Position numbers and translations under genes: made by a program | The notes under the pieces: generated by a model | What the model saw: only the letters and a program-made list of their open reading frames with translations | Databases searched by the model: none | What the model was told of the DNA's origin: nothing | In this document: one piece after another, positions 31,149 through 44,250 of the stretch | Layout of the letters: every line of letters begins with the position of its first letter | Position numbering within the stretch: the first letter of the stretch is position 1 | Assembly: GCA_020310875.1 (NCBI GenBank) | Contig: CM035407.1 | Span: forward strand, 86,073,342-86,137,341 | Length of the DNA: 64,000 nt | From: Ceratopteris richardii | Lineage: Eukaryota; Streptophyta; Polypodiopsida; Polypodiales; Pteridaceae | Reading direction: 5' to 3'

Positions 31149-34100
31149 ACCAAAAGATTTCGACAGTTTTCGCGCTGCACGGCAAGGGTTTTGAACCCAC
31201 GACGTCCTCATTGAAAAGACGACTATCTATCCAACATATCAAAGCTTCTTTGTGCCTAGAAAACTGCAGCGCCATTCTTTATTCCGTGCAACGACAGTTA
31301 TGCATGAAGGAACACCTATGGAAGGGCCTTCTCTTGGTTCCTTGAGGACTTTAAAGTGAAAGATAACATAAAGATCTTCTCTGCTGATGGGAGGATTAAT
31401 TGGAGGAAAAATCCTCAAGTCCAATGAAAAATAGTGGTGAAGGTGGCACCGAGAAGGAAGGTTCAACACATCCAAAGCTATTGGGAAAAGTAATCATATG
31501 CAAAGGAAAATGGATTGTTGCATTCTTCCTCGAGGTTTTGGCAAGGAGTTATGGCTTCAAGTTCCAGGTTTGAGTGTTTTTTGAAATTTTGTAAGAATCT
31601 TCATTTTTAAGAGGGATAATGAAGGGCTAGGGGGCCAACCTTTTGGAGGGAAATCACATATATGGATAGTATGAAGTATATACTCTCATGTGGATTCAAG
31701 AATTCCCTCAAGTTACAAGAAAGCATAAGCTTTAGAGACCTCCAAAGTAGCCTATTTTTATGATTTTTACATAAATTTCAGGATTTTTGGACAAGTAGCC
31801 ATTTTGGGAAAGGGAAATGAAAGGGGATTTTTCTTAGATTGATGGGAAAAATCATGCATACACATAGTCTAGTGTATTGAATTCCATATAGGATTAATAA
31901 ATACAAAAGATACCTTAGTTTGATGGGAGTTTGAAGCTCCACAAAACCTCCTTCCATCAAGTTTGACAAAAAAATTCAGCACCTAAATCTAAGAAATTCC
32001 CATTTTGGAAGAGGGAAAAAGAGGTGCGATAGCTACGGATGGATGGGATAAAGTATATATGCTGAGAGTATGGTGTATGGAATTCATAATGGAATCATTA
32101 GATTCATCAAAATGATAAGTTAAGGAGGAATTTTACTTCCTCAAAGACTCCCTTCCCGCACCTTTTGGAAAAAATTTAGATGTTAACTTTTGCCAAACTC
32201 CACTTCTGGGAGTAAGAATAAAGACCATTTAAGAGGCTGCCCATGGATTATTGTATAAAATCCAAGAGAAATCCACATTTAGAGTGGATTAGAAGCTTGC
32301 TAAGAGCTCCCATTTAAGTTTTTACATGAAAGTAAAAATCTTGATTTAGGCCTCTTTTGGGGAGCGAATTAGCATGCACGAAGGGAGGATTTGGAAAGGT
32401 AAAAATAGGCCCAAGCATCTTCATATAACACTCTCTGAGATTATGGAGAGAATTTTAGGATTTGTATGATGGAAGAATGCTTTTGGGCACCCCAAAAATC
32501 ACTTTTTTACACTTTTTCCAGCCCCTCCAACAGTCCACTAGTTTGGCATGTCCCGCTTGGAATGGCCATATCTTGGGCTAGAAAACTCCAAATTGGATGT
32601 GATATGACTCGTTTTGAAGAGCACAAGGTCTAATTTCAGTTTATTACAAGAAATTTTGGAAAATAAGTATTTTTGCAGATCTGTACAGCTCTGCAAAGTC
32701 TGAACAGTTTTTGACAACTACCTTCCGGGAGCCATATCTTTCAAACCGGGAAGGCAATTTGAGTAACTTCGATCTCTTTGCACATGCTGTATATTTCAGA
32801 TTACCAACATTTTCAGGTCCTAAAGTGGTTTTTGCATGTCTAAAGAAGGATTACTAATGCATTTTTTGACTAAATTTGCATTATTTTGTTAATGCATACA
32901 TCAAATGTTGATCATTGTTTAAATTCTTAAGGTATGGATCGACAGGCAAGAAGTATACTTTCTGATTGTTTGCAGGAAAGAGGATTGTAGAAACTATATG
33001 GTTAGGCAACACAGAGAATGGTTGCCAACATTTGTTTTTATGTTTTTGCAGGTCATGGAATCCATATATGAGTTTATGGCGTGCATGCCATGGGCCTGTC
33101 AAGCCCTATGGTATTGGGTGGCCTATGTGCCACTGAGCTATTGGTTATAATTTTATTGGGACTCCATTTCCTGGGGAAATGCTGTAAAAAATTTTCCCCT
33201 CTCATGGCATTATATACGCACTTACCTTTAGGTAAGAATGTTATGGCATGGTAACATGCCGTTTCTGCAAACATCAATAAGATGTAGGCATGCTTCTAAG
33301 CATGTATTTGATGGACTTAGTATCATCACAGTATCATAGATAAGGCAACTTCAGTAGGAACAGGATCCCCACACATAATCCTTATGAACTTTAGACCATA
33401 GGATTGCTAAAAGGAAGGATGCTATACCTTCACCATTAGGTGTGCACAAGCAATCCTATAGGTTATAGGAAGTTGCATAGGGCACGGGAGATACAGTTTG
33501 ATAATCTCCAAGCTAGCGAAGATTTATTTATCTTCACAAGAGTCTCACAGTATGATTAGGAGACTATGGGGTATTATCAGGAATACCCAAAGAGTGATTA
33601 GTTTTACTCATGTACATCACTTGACCAAGTAGTGAAGCATTTTTGCTACACTACTAAGGAAACCAAATAGATGGGATCACAGAGATGGGTTTCATGAGAG
33701 AGCATCGACGGGTGCTTATGTGATTTGAGTGATGGTTAGGAAGGCCACATGTATGGTACTAGCTCTATGGTATAGAGCATAGATCCCTTAGGAATAGTTG
33801 GGGTACCCAATACATATATATGTATATCGAGATCTATAAAGAGGTACTTAGACCTAGTCTTGGTACCTAGGAACAAGTTGGTTTGGAATAGAGGGGGATA
33901 TCCATTGTCACATTGTTGACTAGAACCAAACTAACTAGTTCGAGGAAATGGGACTCATTTGAGTCCACTGACATGATTTGAGGATATGGGATTCATTGGA
34001 GTCCACCTATATATTCCATTACATATGTATGGTATATATATTCGGTTTAGTGTAGGTATGACAACATGAATTGGAAGAAGGTTCCACTGGTATGGGACTG

Positions 34101-34661
34101 TGGAAACGACTTCCTTTGAGCACTCTTCTTCTATGGCCAGGGAGAAAAGGACTCATCATTCATGGCGTCATGTCTCACTAGATCGGAGGAGAGCTCTTAG
34201 TAGAAATCTCCTTAGGATTGGGAGTTATCCTTCATTGTTTCGGGAGGATTTATTCTTCCAGTAGAGAACGTGATAGGTGATTTTATCACCATTGGTATCA
34301 CATACTCATTTTGAGTTTTTCAAGAAGAATAATTCCATCAGTTTGATTGGATCATATAGATCCATGCAGAGAGTATGGTTGGCAGAGATAGTTCTTTATT
34401 ATGGATACACATGTGTTTACGGTATCATGTCACATCATTGCTGACCATTTTAGTAGAGGGCTTTGACCCTTATTAGGAATTTATTTTCTCCACTCTTCAC
34501 TACATACACCTTCATTAGTTAGGGGAGATTTGTTCTCCATCTTATGAATATATGTAATGAGGGATTATGTATTATTTATGGAAGAGAGGACTAAATAAAT
34601 TCATGAGTTTCTCTTTTAAGGAAAGGAGAAAGTGGAAATCAGCTCAGAGATCCATGAAAGA

Positions 34662-34731
34662 TCTCACTTTAGTTCAATGGTCTCACTTTAGTTCAATGGT
34701 CTCACTTTAGTTCAATGGTCTCACTTTAGCT
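34662..34731 (+). repeat. 19-bp tandem repeat, 3.7 copies
   Basis: Unit TCTCACTTTAGTTCAATGG at 34662, 34681 and 34700, with a partial fourth copy at 34719. The copies are perfect. Confidence 0.93.
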
Positions 34732-35067
34732 CCTACTCTTTGAGAGAGAAAGAAGGAAAGGAAAACATGATTTCTTCATAGGAGAAGAATAGATTATGTT
34801 TTCCTTTAGACAAAAGAGGTGTTTAGGAAACATCTCTTAGTCTATATTTCAGAGAAGGAATTCATTTCCTCTACTTTTCAATGTAATTTTCCTTCACATG
34901 GGAGTATAATTCTCCACTATTTTGGGAGAAAAAAATATGGAGAGCTTATATATGTGTTCTCAGTTATGGATGAGTAGAGCAAATGGTATCAAAGGAGTCT
35001 CTTCCAAAGGGAAAGGGAAAGTGGAATAGGTTCTACTGCTAGAGCTCTTTTCCTTAGAAGAGATTGA

Positions 35068-35068
<1 letters not shown>

Positions 35069-35139
<71 letters not shown>
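35069..35139 (+). repeat. (GA)n microsatellite, about 35 units
   Basis: Uninterrupted GA dinucleotide run inside F5. The Ser-Leu ORF on the opposite strand is an artefact of it. Confidence 0.97.
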
Positions 35140-35143
<4 letters not shown>

Positions 35144-36195
35144 ACTTTCTCACTTTTAGATTGTCTAGATAGAAGTGGCACTCTTCTATCAAAGACAAGA
35201 GGGAGATCAGTGAATCATGATGGTTAGATTGAGTCTCACTTGGGGACTCTTGAGAGAACTAGTTATCTTTATTTCCAGTTATGGTCATTGACTAGGCGAG
35301 ATCATCTAGTTATTGACATTAGTGAGACTGGGAGTTGAGTATGACTTTTCTCTTTAGAGTTTCTAGGAGATAGGGAGATATCTAACATATTGAGGAACCA
35401 AACTCTTAGTTGGTGTTACATCATGAGCATGATGTGTAAACATCAGTTAGGAGGATGGGTATTTAGGGATTATCTGAATCTCAAACGGGATGCTTTTGCA
35501 TTCATATGGCAAACTAAAGGGAAGAGAATATTTTTGAGTTTGCACTAGTGCCAATAGATGCTCTTCCAATAGAACTTAGTCCAATGGTAAAGGATGACAA
35601 ACCACAGACTTCTGGGTTGGTGAAATGTAGAGATTGCATTTTACTATCAAGAAATTCTTATATATGAGCTAGATGATGGAATTGCATAGTCACAACGTAG
35701 TTTAGAGAAAACTATTAATTGTGAGCACACTCAAGGTTAGGAAGACCTGGAGTGTTATAAGGGCAATCTATCATTTAGTCCTAGATGGGTTTGTAGTCAC
35801 TTGTTATGGGACTTTGTTCTACACTTCAGAGGATTATATGGTTTATTATCTCCATTAGGATACGGTCAAGCTTATAAGCTTGGCACTTTACACTTGCTTT
35901 TCATATTATTGCTCCATAGAGATACATCATATGGACTTAAGTCATTTGGATGATGTTGTATGTTATGGGAGTGATAATTTGGAAGTTGAGTGTACAGGGA
36001 AGTTAGTAGACACCATTTAGACGGTTTCCCACCTTTGAGATGATCTCATATGAGGCTTCTTAAGGGGAAGGATATGGGGAAACAACACACAGAGATGACC
36101 ATGTACATAGAGTACATGGGGTTCAGGGGAGTCCGAGCACTTTCTTCTACCATTATGGACATTTCATCTACATTTTCGAGGATGAAAAATGTTTT

Positions 36196-36466
36196 CAAGG
36201 GGAAGGAAATGTCATATGATATTCATTGGGTGTGGATCACCTTTTGAGAAGGATGCCACATGGAATCACATGGGTATTTTATACCACTTGGTAGAAGAGA
36301 CATGAGGAGGTCTCATATATATGAGAGTCTCTAAGTGAGAATAGATATCTTATGATTAAGGAGAATCTCACATCGGGCATGGCTGGGAGGAGAACCAAAG
36401 GTTTATCGCTGTGTGTGTTCGCCAAAGCTCCTTGACGATTAGTAGGGAAGCAACAAGAATGTATTA
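36196..36466 (+). repeat. F5 polypurine tract and 3' LTR (257 bp)
   Basis: AAGGGGAAGGAAA just before TGTCATATG at 36210; LTR ends GAATGTATTA at 36466. Compared with the 5' LTR it carries a short insertion near 36385-36410. Confidence 0.9.
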
Positions 36467-36486
36467 TGATCACTACCGCCAGATTC
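36467..36486 (+). pseudogene. pol: 20-bp remnant of F1-d RNase H
   Basis: GATCACTACCGCCAGATT matches F1-c at 48492-48510 with one change. It sits between the F5 3' LTR and the L1 copy 2 LTR and shows that both entered the same F1 element 20 bp apart. Confidence 0.85.
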
Positions 36487-36968
36487 TGTTGGAAGTGAGG
36501 TAGGCCCTTGGCTCATATCACAGGCCCATGGTTCCATAGGTCCAGTATATACAACACAGAATCTAGCAATCTTCCATATTGACAAAACATGAACATACCA
36601 CAACTTAATCATACAAATGATGAGACAAAGATAGAGAAAGAATAGACGACATGTGTAAGGTGTTACGTAAGCCATCGCTTACTCATAATATCATATATAC
36701 CAATGTTCAATGTACAATGTGGGAGCATAACTCTCAACCACTCTATGCGATGAGAAATAGATGAATGAGTGAATGTACAAATGTAACAAACATACTCAGA
36801 TGTATGGGCAGAAATCTGAATATACATGACATGTGTGACCTTATAGGTTATAGAAGAGTGAATATGAGTGACAGAAAGAGGAAGGATCAATGTGAAACTG
36901 ATAATCAACAAACCCTCATCTAGCCTTAGGCTATGGAAGACCCTAAGTTAGATACATGTGTGAAAAGA

Positions 36969-37427
36969 TCACATACTTAAAAAGTAGCAAGGAATGCTAA
37001 CAAGTTTGCTGCCGGAAATCCTCAAACTCATGTGAACACACCTTCTCAAACACCTCATCAAAATATGCATAAAGCATATACGTACTGTTTCTCTTGTACC
37101 TATGCTGAATAGGACTCCTCCTGATATGAACGCTACTGCCTCCATAAACTCAAAGTAGTACCTGTGTGCATAAAGAGAATATGTACCTGAATACTTAACA
37201 TAAGATGTAAAGCTTATGTTAAACACCATCCAATGTCTTTGACGTAGCCTCACATCTTCTTGTAGAAGACAATCTTCAACTACAACATGTAGATGGCCGA
37301 TCCTCACCATCAAGCTGCTAATGACCAAGTCTTCTTTCCATGAACAAGAGATAACCTCCTCTCCATGAGCACGAGTGTGAGCACACCCTTCATCTTCTCC
37401 AAGAAGAATCACCAAGAAGAACTCCAT
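36969..37427 (-). other. ORF within L1 copy 2 LTR (152 aa)
   Basis: ATG at 37427. Shares 'RHWMVFNISFTSYVK', 'TYSLYAHRYYFEFMEA' and 'SGGVLFSIGTRETV' with the LTR ORF of copy 1 and then goes out of register because of a short insertion near 37060. No known domain. Confidence 0.35.
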
Positions 37428-37740
37428 AGTCGCTCCTCAACATGCTTCAAGTTAGCACCATGGCTGCCCCATGTGCTAGAAAAAACACCACCTCTATTGA
37501 GGTCCAAGCACAAGACTTGTGTTGAAAACTAGGTGAAGGATGCAATACAATGAGCTTGGCTTGTTCTTTTATAGTATAACTCTCCATCAATAAATCACTT
37601 CTAAAAGCACTTCTCAACGTAGCGAAAAAAACATGCTATCGCTAAAGCTCTACGATCTAGAAAAACTCACGGAAGTAATTCGTCGCCGCTCGTCCATTTA
37701 TTTATGAAAAGCATGATAAAAACATGTCAAAATATTTAAG

Positions 37741-37813
37741 CGCTGCCGTCATTAGGATTCGAACCCAGGTGGCCCTTTTGAGAGAGCTCGATTCGAGCCA
37801 TTACGCCAACGCC
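37741..37813 (-). other. tRNA-like sequence with pol III A and B boxes
   Basis: On the minus strand TGGCGTAATGG (37808-37798) fits an A box and GGGTTCGAATC (37766-37756) is a near-consensus B box, 31 bases apart as in tRNA genes. The sequence between does not give a convincing anticodon arm and the acceptor ends do not pair well, so it is a tRNA-derived element (SINE head or captured tRNA) and not a functional tRNA gene. It lies in the U3 of the L1 copy 2 LTR. Confidence 0.55.
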
Positions 37814-37920
37814 TATTGCTTGGAGAAAGGTCTCCAAAATGAAATTATACTTATGCTGTAACATCTGAACAATTCTTGACGAACCATTGACCAATTGGAC
37901 ATTGCTTCCAACAATCCCCC

Positions 37921-39956
37921 GTACAATGTCATATTGGTAAAAACTGAACTGGATCTGCAAACTACCACAAGCTTCTTATAGCCTGTCACAAGCTTCAAGC
38001 TTGTACTCCCGAACTGACCTTCAAACTTCTTCTTCAAAAGTCTTCTTCAAAATTGAATTTGACTTTCCTTAAAAAAACTTGAACTTGCTGAATATGAACC
38101 ATAATACTTGAGAAAATATGCAAACTAGATATCCAATAGTGTTCTCATCAAGCAATCACTACTTGACAACAAATATAGCATGAACTGTCTCTGAACCTGC
38201 TATCTCCTGTTTTCAAAAACCTGAAAACATACACTAGGATCCATATATTTGCATTTACCTTTTGAAAAAGATTTCTCAACGTACTTCTTCTGCGTCATGT
38301 AAATACACTAAACAAAATCAAGAACAGAATTCTGGAATCTGTGACTGACAACTCATAACTTAGTGCATTATGAACACTGCTGGTTCATCTCTGACTGTAC
38401 TCAAGTCAAATCATCTCAACTCAATTGAAATCAACTGAAATCAACTAAAATATGAGTCAAAAAATCTATGATGTCATCATGTTTTTATCCTTGGCCAATT
38501 TGTAAGTCTTTCATACCTCTTTCCTTTAGAACCTGGTATAAACATATATGTGCACACTTTTGAAAATACCTCTCTAAAATATCAAGCTTCTCTTCAATAG
38601 AATTTTGGAACCTTCTCCTGAACAGGAACATCCTAACAGGAACTTTCTCCAAATATTCTTCTTCTTCCTTCTTCTTTCAAAGCTGGAACATAAAGAGAAC
38701 CTGACAAAGGAAATGTAGGAATACCTGAAATAGGAATACCTGTAAGTATGAATCTGCATTCTTTTACATATGGTTGAAAATAAGTCTTCATGTTTCATCA
38801 CCCCCCTGGATGACTTAACATTTGTATCTAGTATTCTTCAAATATATCAGACTTTATGAAATCTGGAATGTCTTCCTTCATAAATCTGAGCTTCAGTGAT
38901 CAATACCTGTATCTGAAACAAAATCTCTGAACCCTTTTTATTAGCATTGTACACATGCCAATAGCTTTCCATGTCATTCCTCAGCTTTCCAAATTGTAGA
39001 ATAAGGTTAGCTGATCTTAACATAACAAAACCTTGCTGAAAGCTTTATGGGATTCATAACCTTCAGTAACATAACATGTATCTTCTATCTCTCTTCAACA
39101 CAAATTTGATAGAACCAAAATCTTTGACTTACTTCTTCCAATGTTAAGAATCTTCACAAACAAAGGATAGACAACTGACTCATAAAAAGATCATACAAGA
39201 TCTATTCAAGATTAATGATCTCTCTTGTGTAGAATCTGCTCTTATCAAACCCTCATGTCTGAATGTTTGATTTGCTACCTGAATGTCTCTAAGTGTCCAT
39301 GTTTTCACATAAAGTTGTAAAACTTTTCTTCAAACAAATCCTTTCCAAGAATCTGTAACTCCTACTTGAAACATAAGTGGACAAACTTCTCATCTTGAGA
39401 ACTCCAAAAGCTGAAAGTTGATACTTCATAACTTTCATATTTTACCTGGGTGAAATGTGATAGTACCTGCTTGATTTTCTTTTGGCTAACTCCACTTCTG
39501 AATCAAGTGTTAGGATCTGATGGAACACCTTTTTGAATACAAACATGTATCCAAAAGTCTAGACAATCATAGAAAGTAGATTCTCTATTGACGTGTACAT
39601 CAACAAGATTCTGAATTTTCTAAAGTTTATGAAAATATTGAATATGAGGTAACCTTTCCAAACATAAGAGACATCTGCGACAAAAAACTCTTTTACCTTA
39701 AGAGAGTTAGATAAAGAAGAAATATACTTCTCTGCAACTTGTCATATACCAAGTAGCTCTGTATTGACATTCCAAGAATTCTTTGAGGGAACATATAAGC
39801 TGCCTGCTTAAAAGCTTCAACTAATATATAACTCATATACATATGAGTCAAAACATATACCTGCTGCTTTTTTTTTCTCTCAATGCAATTCTTTGTCAAA
39901 TCTACTAAATCATAACCAAGTGTAATGCAAAACAAGAAACTACTTCTTCTTTAAAT
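37921..39956 (-). other. L1 copy 2 internal region, non-coding
   Basis: AT-rich, rich in 'CTTCAAA' and 'TGAAC' words, no retroviral motifs on either strand. Bases 39412-39956 match 9607-10163 of copy 1. Confidence 0.65.
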
Positions 39957-42405
39957 TGCATCCTTTTAAGAGGATAAAGGATATCCTTTTTCTAAGGTAA
40001 ATACAACCAATTTACCCTCTTGTAAATACAACCAATTGTATTTTCAAGTAAATAAATCTCTTTACCTCTTTATGAATGTAAATCCTTGTTCTCAATGGTC
40101 TTCTCTTTAAGGCTTATCTTGATGTTTTTTGTTGGATCTTGAGTCTTTTTTCTTTATGGCCATCAAAGAAAATTCCCAATGGGATTTAGTACCCATTTCC
40201 CATACTTGTGAGTTCTTTCTCCAATCCTTAGAACTACATCCTTAATCTTTCCAACTTCTTTGCCCTTTTAATGCCCCTTCAATTATTTTCTATAATCTTG
40301 AATTCCTTCTTTGAAGAGCAAGGACTAAGTTGTCTAATTCTCATGCCAAGTAATGTTATGTTTCAAATATTTCTTGATTCCACCATTAATCTTTCCTTGG
40401 AATGACTTATCAAACAATAACATGTTTGATCTCTTTGACCAATCTAATGTATTTGGCTTTCTCAAAATTCCTTTAGCCAAGTTAATTTGAGATAAGAAAA
40501 CTCCTTTTCTTCCTTACATCCCTTCTTCAACGATATTTACACATGGGATTTTCTTGGGATCTATAACTCATGCCTTCATGAGTTTATATTTTTTCTTCAT
40601 TTAACATCATTTTGATGTTCTCAAAACCTTCAATTGTTCTTTTTCTAGGTATTAATAATTATATGTCATCTCTATGTCTTAAGCAAGTTGTCATGCTTAC
40701 CTATCCAAACTTTCTTGATCCATCTTATCCATTCTCAAGTACCTTACCATGGATATTCTTCAAGTTGTTGGCTAGCTTACCTTTGGTTACTCCCACATTG
40801 GAATCCAATGAATTGCATCCTTGCATATGCGGTGCTTACTTTGTTTGAGTTGAAATTTTAGACATGCTTAGGTACTTGATATCAAATGTACTCAACTTTA
40901 ATGAAAGAGTTAAGGAATGCATCTTATGCTTAGAAGAAGTATCATATCAATGATACTTTTATTCCCCCTTTAAATAGTTTTCATTCTCAAAAAATGTAGG
41001 TTTTAAAGGAAATTGATGTCCATGCAATTCCCTATCCTAATTGGAGCTTTATTTATGTTCAATCCTTTTCCAAATTGACTGAGCAAGCCCTCAAATATCC
41101 CTGAGCTTAAACTTCCATTATTCTTAACTCTAGTGCCCCATATCATTGAACCCACTTTAGTGATAGTGTAAACCTAGATGTCCCATACCATCCAATTACA
41201 ATCTCACTTTAATGGAGACAACTTTAGCTCTTATAAAGGGATTTCTTATTGAGAAAACTTTGAATTCTTCTAAGTCTAATCAAGTATAGTTGAAATCTTT
41301 GTAAGTTATATCCTTACAAAGTCTCGATTTAGATTTTGAATATTGAGGCTTCATTTGAGCTTTTTCTTTACTATATGTAATCAAAAGTAGTTTTGTCTAT
41401 GTCATTTGATAATAGAGCTAGTATTTTCATACTAGATATTATCTGTTGACATAACTAGGGGCATTTGTGTCAAAGGATATAGTCCTGTATCAATCATAAG
41501 TTTAGCCAAATGGTTATATCTTTAACCATATTAGTAAATTGCTTCTTATTCATAGAACATATCTAGGAGTAGTGACATTCAAAGTTTCTTTCAACCCTTT
41601 GATCTTCCTCTTCTCCACATATGCACTAATGAGTTACAACTCCTGAAAAAAATATTTTAAAGCTCCAAATGGATCAGTCCTCTTTTCAAAAAGGGAGGAT
41701 CTTGTTTAAGAAGAAATAATTTTGTTTAGAAATATGGCATGGTTCAATCATCTCATGCCTTTGTTTGTCACTTTATGACATTTTCTTCCCCCATTTTTTG
41801 ATCATTGTCCTCAGTGATCAGTGATCAGTTCTTTGAAGTTCTCAAGGCCTTTGAACTTTGTGAAGTCTTTCGTGATTATGAAAGGTTAACCCATCTCTGT
41901 GTGTAGGGTTCCATATATGCTTCAATTTCTCTTTTGGATATCTTTCAATCCAAATTTTGGTTACCAATCAGTTATGGCTAATAAGAAGAGAAACCTTTGT
42001 CGACTTGTAGCCTAAATCCTTGGCCTTGCTGATCAGACATGCCATGGGTTTTATGAAAATGGAGAATCCATAAAAAGGAGCTTTAAGCTTAAGGCTCTTT
42101 TATCTAAAGTTAAGATTTGTTTCCTTTTTGGATTAAGACAACATATAAAAAGCATAAAACTTAATGGTTATTGAGTCACATAATCTCAATATACCATTAA
42201 AATTTTATGCTTTTGAATTCATATGAAGAAGTCATTTTCCTATCTTAAACCTTAAAATTACTTAACTTAATGTAAATCAAGCACTAAACCAAGGAAACTA
42301 TACATCATATTATAACCTTTAGAATCCATTTATTTAGTCTTCTGAAACCATGAATTATACAACATCATCTAACAGAGTCTTTGGGTAGATATTATATTTC
42401 ATGAA
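39957..42405. other. Unidentified AT-rich DNA
   Basis: No ORF above about 80 codons, no LTR ends or primer sites recognised, no similarity that I can see to the other repeats here. The first bases (39965-40075) contain three short repeats of 'AAATACAACCAATT'-like text. Probably an old decayed element. Confidence 0.4.
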
Positions 42406-42700
42406 TATTGGAGTTTGAGGTATACGAAAGCATACAAAGAGCAGAAGCAAGAAGAAGAAGAAGCTTGGAGCACAACACACAATACTAAAGGTATTACCAA
42501 GAGAATATACAAACATAAGTTACCCATTAGGGTTATAGGCATATATACAAGCCGAGGGAAAAAACCTCCTAAAGAGGGGAAAAAGTGCCCTAGTGGTCCT
42601 CATGTGTTCACACACATACATGGGTTTACCAAAACGCACTAAGTTTTCTGGGTCAAGCATCACACGGGCAAAGTTTCACAAATACCAACAAATCCCCCCT
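42406..42700 (-). repeat. F1-e 3' LTR and polypurine tract
   Basis: Polypurine tract AGGGGGGATT (42700-42691), LTR starts TGTTGGTATT at 42690 and ends near 42406 with CCAATA instead of CCAACA. U3 contains about 50 bp not found in the 231-bp F1 LTRs, so this is a different F1 subfamily. Confidence 0.82.
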
Positions 42701-42765
42701 TTGGGAGTGATGCGCTGAACGAGGAGCTGGCACTCATGTATAAGGAAGTGCCAAGCTATGTGGAA

Positions 42766-44250
42766 TCAATCCATAAAAGGAAGTAAGCCCAAAGCTTTAT
42801 GGAAAGCTTCAACCATGTCCCTAGGCAGAACCTTTGTGAAAAGGTCTACAAAGTACTCATGTGTGGGCACATACGCCAAACTGATGTCTCCAATAAAGAA
42901 CCTCTCCCTGACATAATGGTAGTGCACCTCAATGTGCTTAAAGCGATCATGGAACGTAGGGTTCCTCGCAACTGCCAATGCACTATGACTATTAGTTAAA
43001 ATGTTGGTGGCAGAAGACTAACCAACACCCAAATCAGCCATTAGGCATTTGAGCCATGCACACTCAATAGTTGTTGTAAAGATGCTCTATACACAACCTC
43101 ACAACTGGAAGTGTCCACAGAAGGCTACTTCTTGCTCAACCAAGATATGCATGAGCTGCAAAGCATGAAGCGAAAGCCACTAGTGGACACATGAGTGTCA
43201 TAGCAACTGCCCAATCAAAGTCAAAAAAAGCATGTAAATATGGCAATTGTGATCCCCCATTGGGATAAAACAATCCAAGTAGTCGGGTACCACTCAAATA
43301 GCGAAAGATGAGCTTAACCGCCTGCCAATGCTTGACACTTGGGCAATGCATAAACCTGCTCATGTGTAAGATAGAAAACTGAACATCTGGCCGAGTAATG
43401 CATAAGTAAATCAAGCATCCAATAGCCTGCTGATAGAGAATAACATCAAATGCATCTCAAGCATCATAAATACTCAACTATCAACTTTTCTCCACAGGAA
43501 TGACAATAGGTTTCAGTCTTCAAGGCCAAAATGCTGCAATAATGTGTCAATATATTTTGTTTGACACAAATCTATTTCGCCATCAACTTGCATAGATTGA
43601 ATGCCCAAATAATGACACAAATGCCTCAAATCTGACATCTCAAATGAGGCATGTAAATCAGCCTTAAAATCAGCAATATACTTTTCATCAGGACTAGTGG
43701 GCAGCATGTCATCAACATACACAACAATGATCAGAAGCACATCATTTGCACACTTAACATATAAGGTGCTCTCAGTTGGACTGTTTTCAAAACCATGTGC
43801 AATCAGATAATCATGTATTTTTTCATACCAAGCATGTGGTGCTTGCTTCAAACCATATAATGCCTTTTTCAACCTGCACACTTGGTTTTCATGCCCTTTC
43901 TGCACAAAGCCATGGGGCTGAAAAACATATGCTTCTTCATGAAAGTCACCATTCAAAAATGCAGTTTTAATGTCCAACTAATGTACATTCCAAGCATGAT
44001 GAGATGTAAGTGCACATATGCTACAAACAGTAGTCATTTAGCATGTAGGAGCAAAGGTCTCATCAAAAGCAATGCCTCTTTCTTGAGCATAAACTTTCCA
44101 ACAAGCCTAGCCTTATACATGTCAACTGTTCCATCAGGCTTATGCTTCAGCTTGTATACCCACTAAGTGCCAATGGCCTTCTTGCCAGGAGGCAAGTGAC
44201 ATAAAGATTAGTTGCCATTTTTAGTATCATATTCTCATTGCATAGCAGCC
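42766..44250 (-). pseudogene. pol: F1-e reverse transcriptase and RNase H
   Basis: Translation from 44250 downwards needs several frames. The best part, 43977-43513, is 'MDIKTAFLNGDFHEEAYVF', 'ALYGLKQAPHAWYEKIHDYL', catalytic 'IVVYVDDMLP', 'LCQTKYIDTLLQHFGLED'. RNase H pieces: 'FDFDWAVAMTLMCPLVAF' (43414-43136 region) and 'RFKHIEVHYHYVRERFF' with C-terminus 'HKALGLLPFMD' (42978-42766). Several stops; the RNase H core between 43130 and 42980 is scrambled. Confidence 0.87.

Larger units (their letters stand above)
31149..36195 (+). other. F5 internal region, non-coding
   Basis: Five kilobases with stops in every frame and no recognisable gag, protease, RT or integrase text on either strand. 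Purine-biased with recurring 'GGGAG' and 'TTAGGAG' words. Holds a 19-bp tandem repeat and a (GA)n tract, listed separately. Confidence 0.75.
30889..36466 (+). mobile_element. F5: large non-coding LTR element (5.6 kb)
   Basis: Paired LTRs, primer site, polypurine tract and flanking duplication (GGATC left, TGATC right; GATC core) within RNase H of F1-d. The 5-kb interior has no ORF above about 75 codons that is not low complexity and no retroviral motif, so this is a LARD-type element. Strand assigned from primer site and polypurine tract. Confidence 0.92.
36487..37913 (-). repeat. L1 copy 2 3' LTR (1427 bp)
   Basis: Perfect 9-bp terminal inversion TGTTGGAAG / CTTCCAACA. Minus-strand TATA box TATAAAAG at 37573-37566. 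The region 36487-37520 parallels 11242-12240 of copy 1; the U3 differs and holds a tRNA-like sequence. Confidence 0.87.
36487..39956 (-). mobile_element. L1 copy 2: non-coding LTR element, 3' part
   Basis: On the minus strand: internal DNA (39956-37921), polypurine tract GGGGGA (37919-37914), then a 3' LTR (37913-36487). Flank GATTC (36482-36486) would be one target duplication; the other end is lost near 39956, where homology with L1 copy 1 stops. Interior has no retroviral coding. Confidence 0.84.

Noticed and set aside
31187..31245. Antisense tRNA-like sequence in the F5 leader
   Set aside because: Only a B-box-like piece is seen; no A box at the right spacing.
34662..34731. CRISPR-like array
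   Set aside because: The repeats are directly adjacent with no spacers; it is a short tandem repeat.
34960..35181. ORF with Ser-Leu repeats on the minus strand
   Set aside because: Product of the GA microsatellite.
37741..37813. A functional tRNA gene
   Set aside because: Boxes fit, but acceptor and anticodon arms do not fold convincingly.
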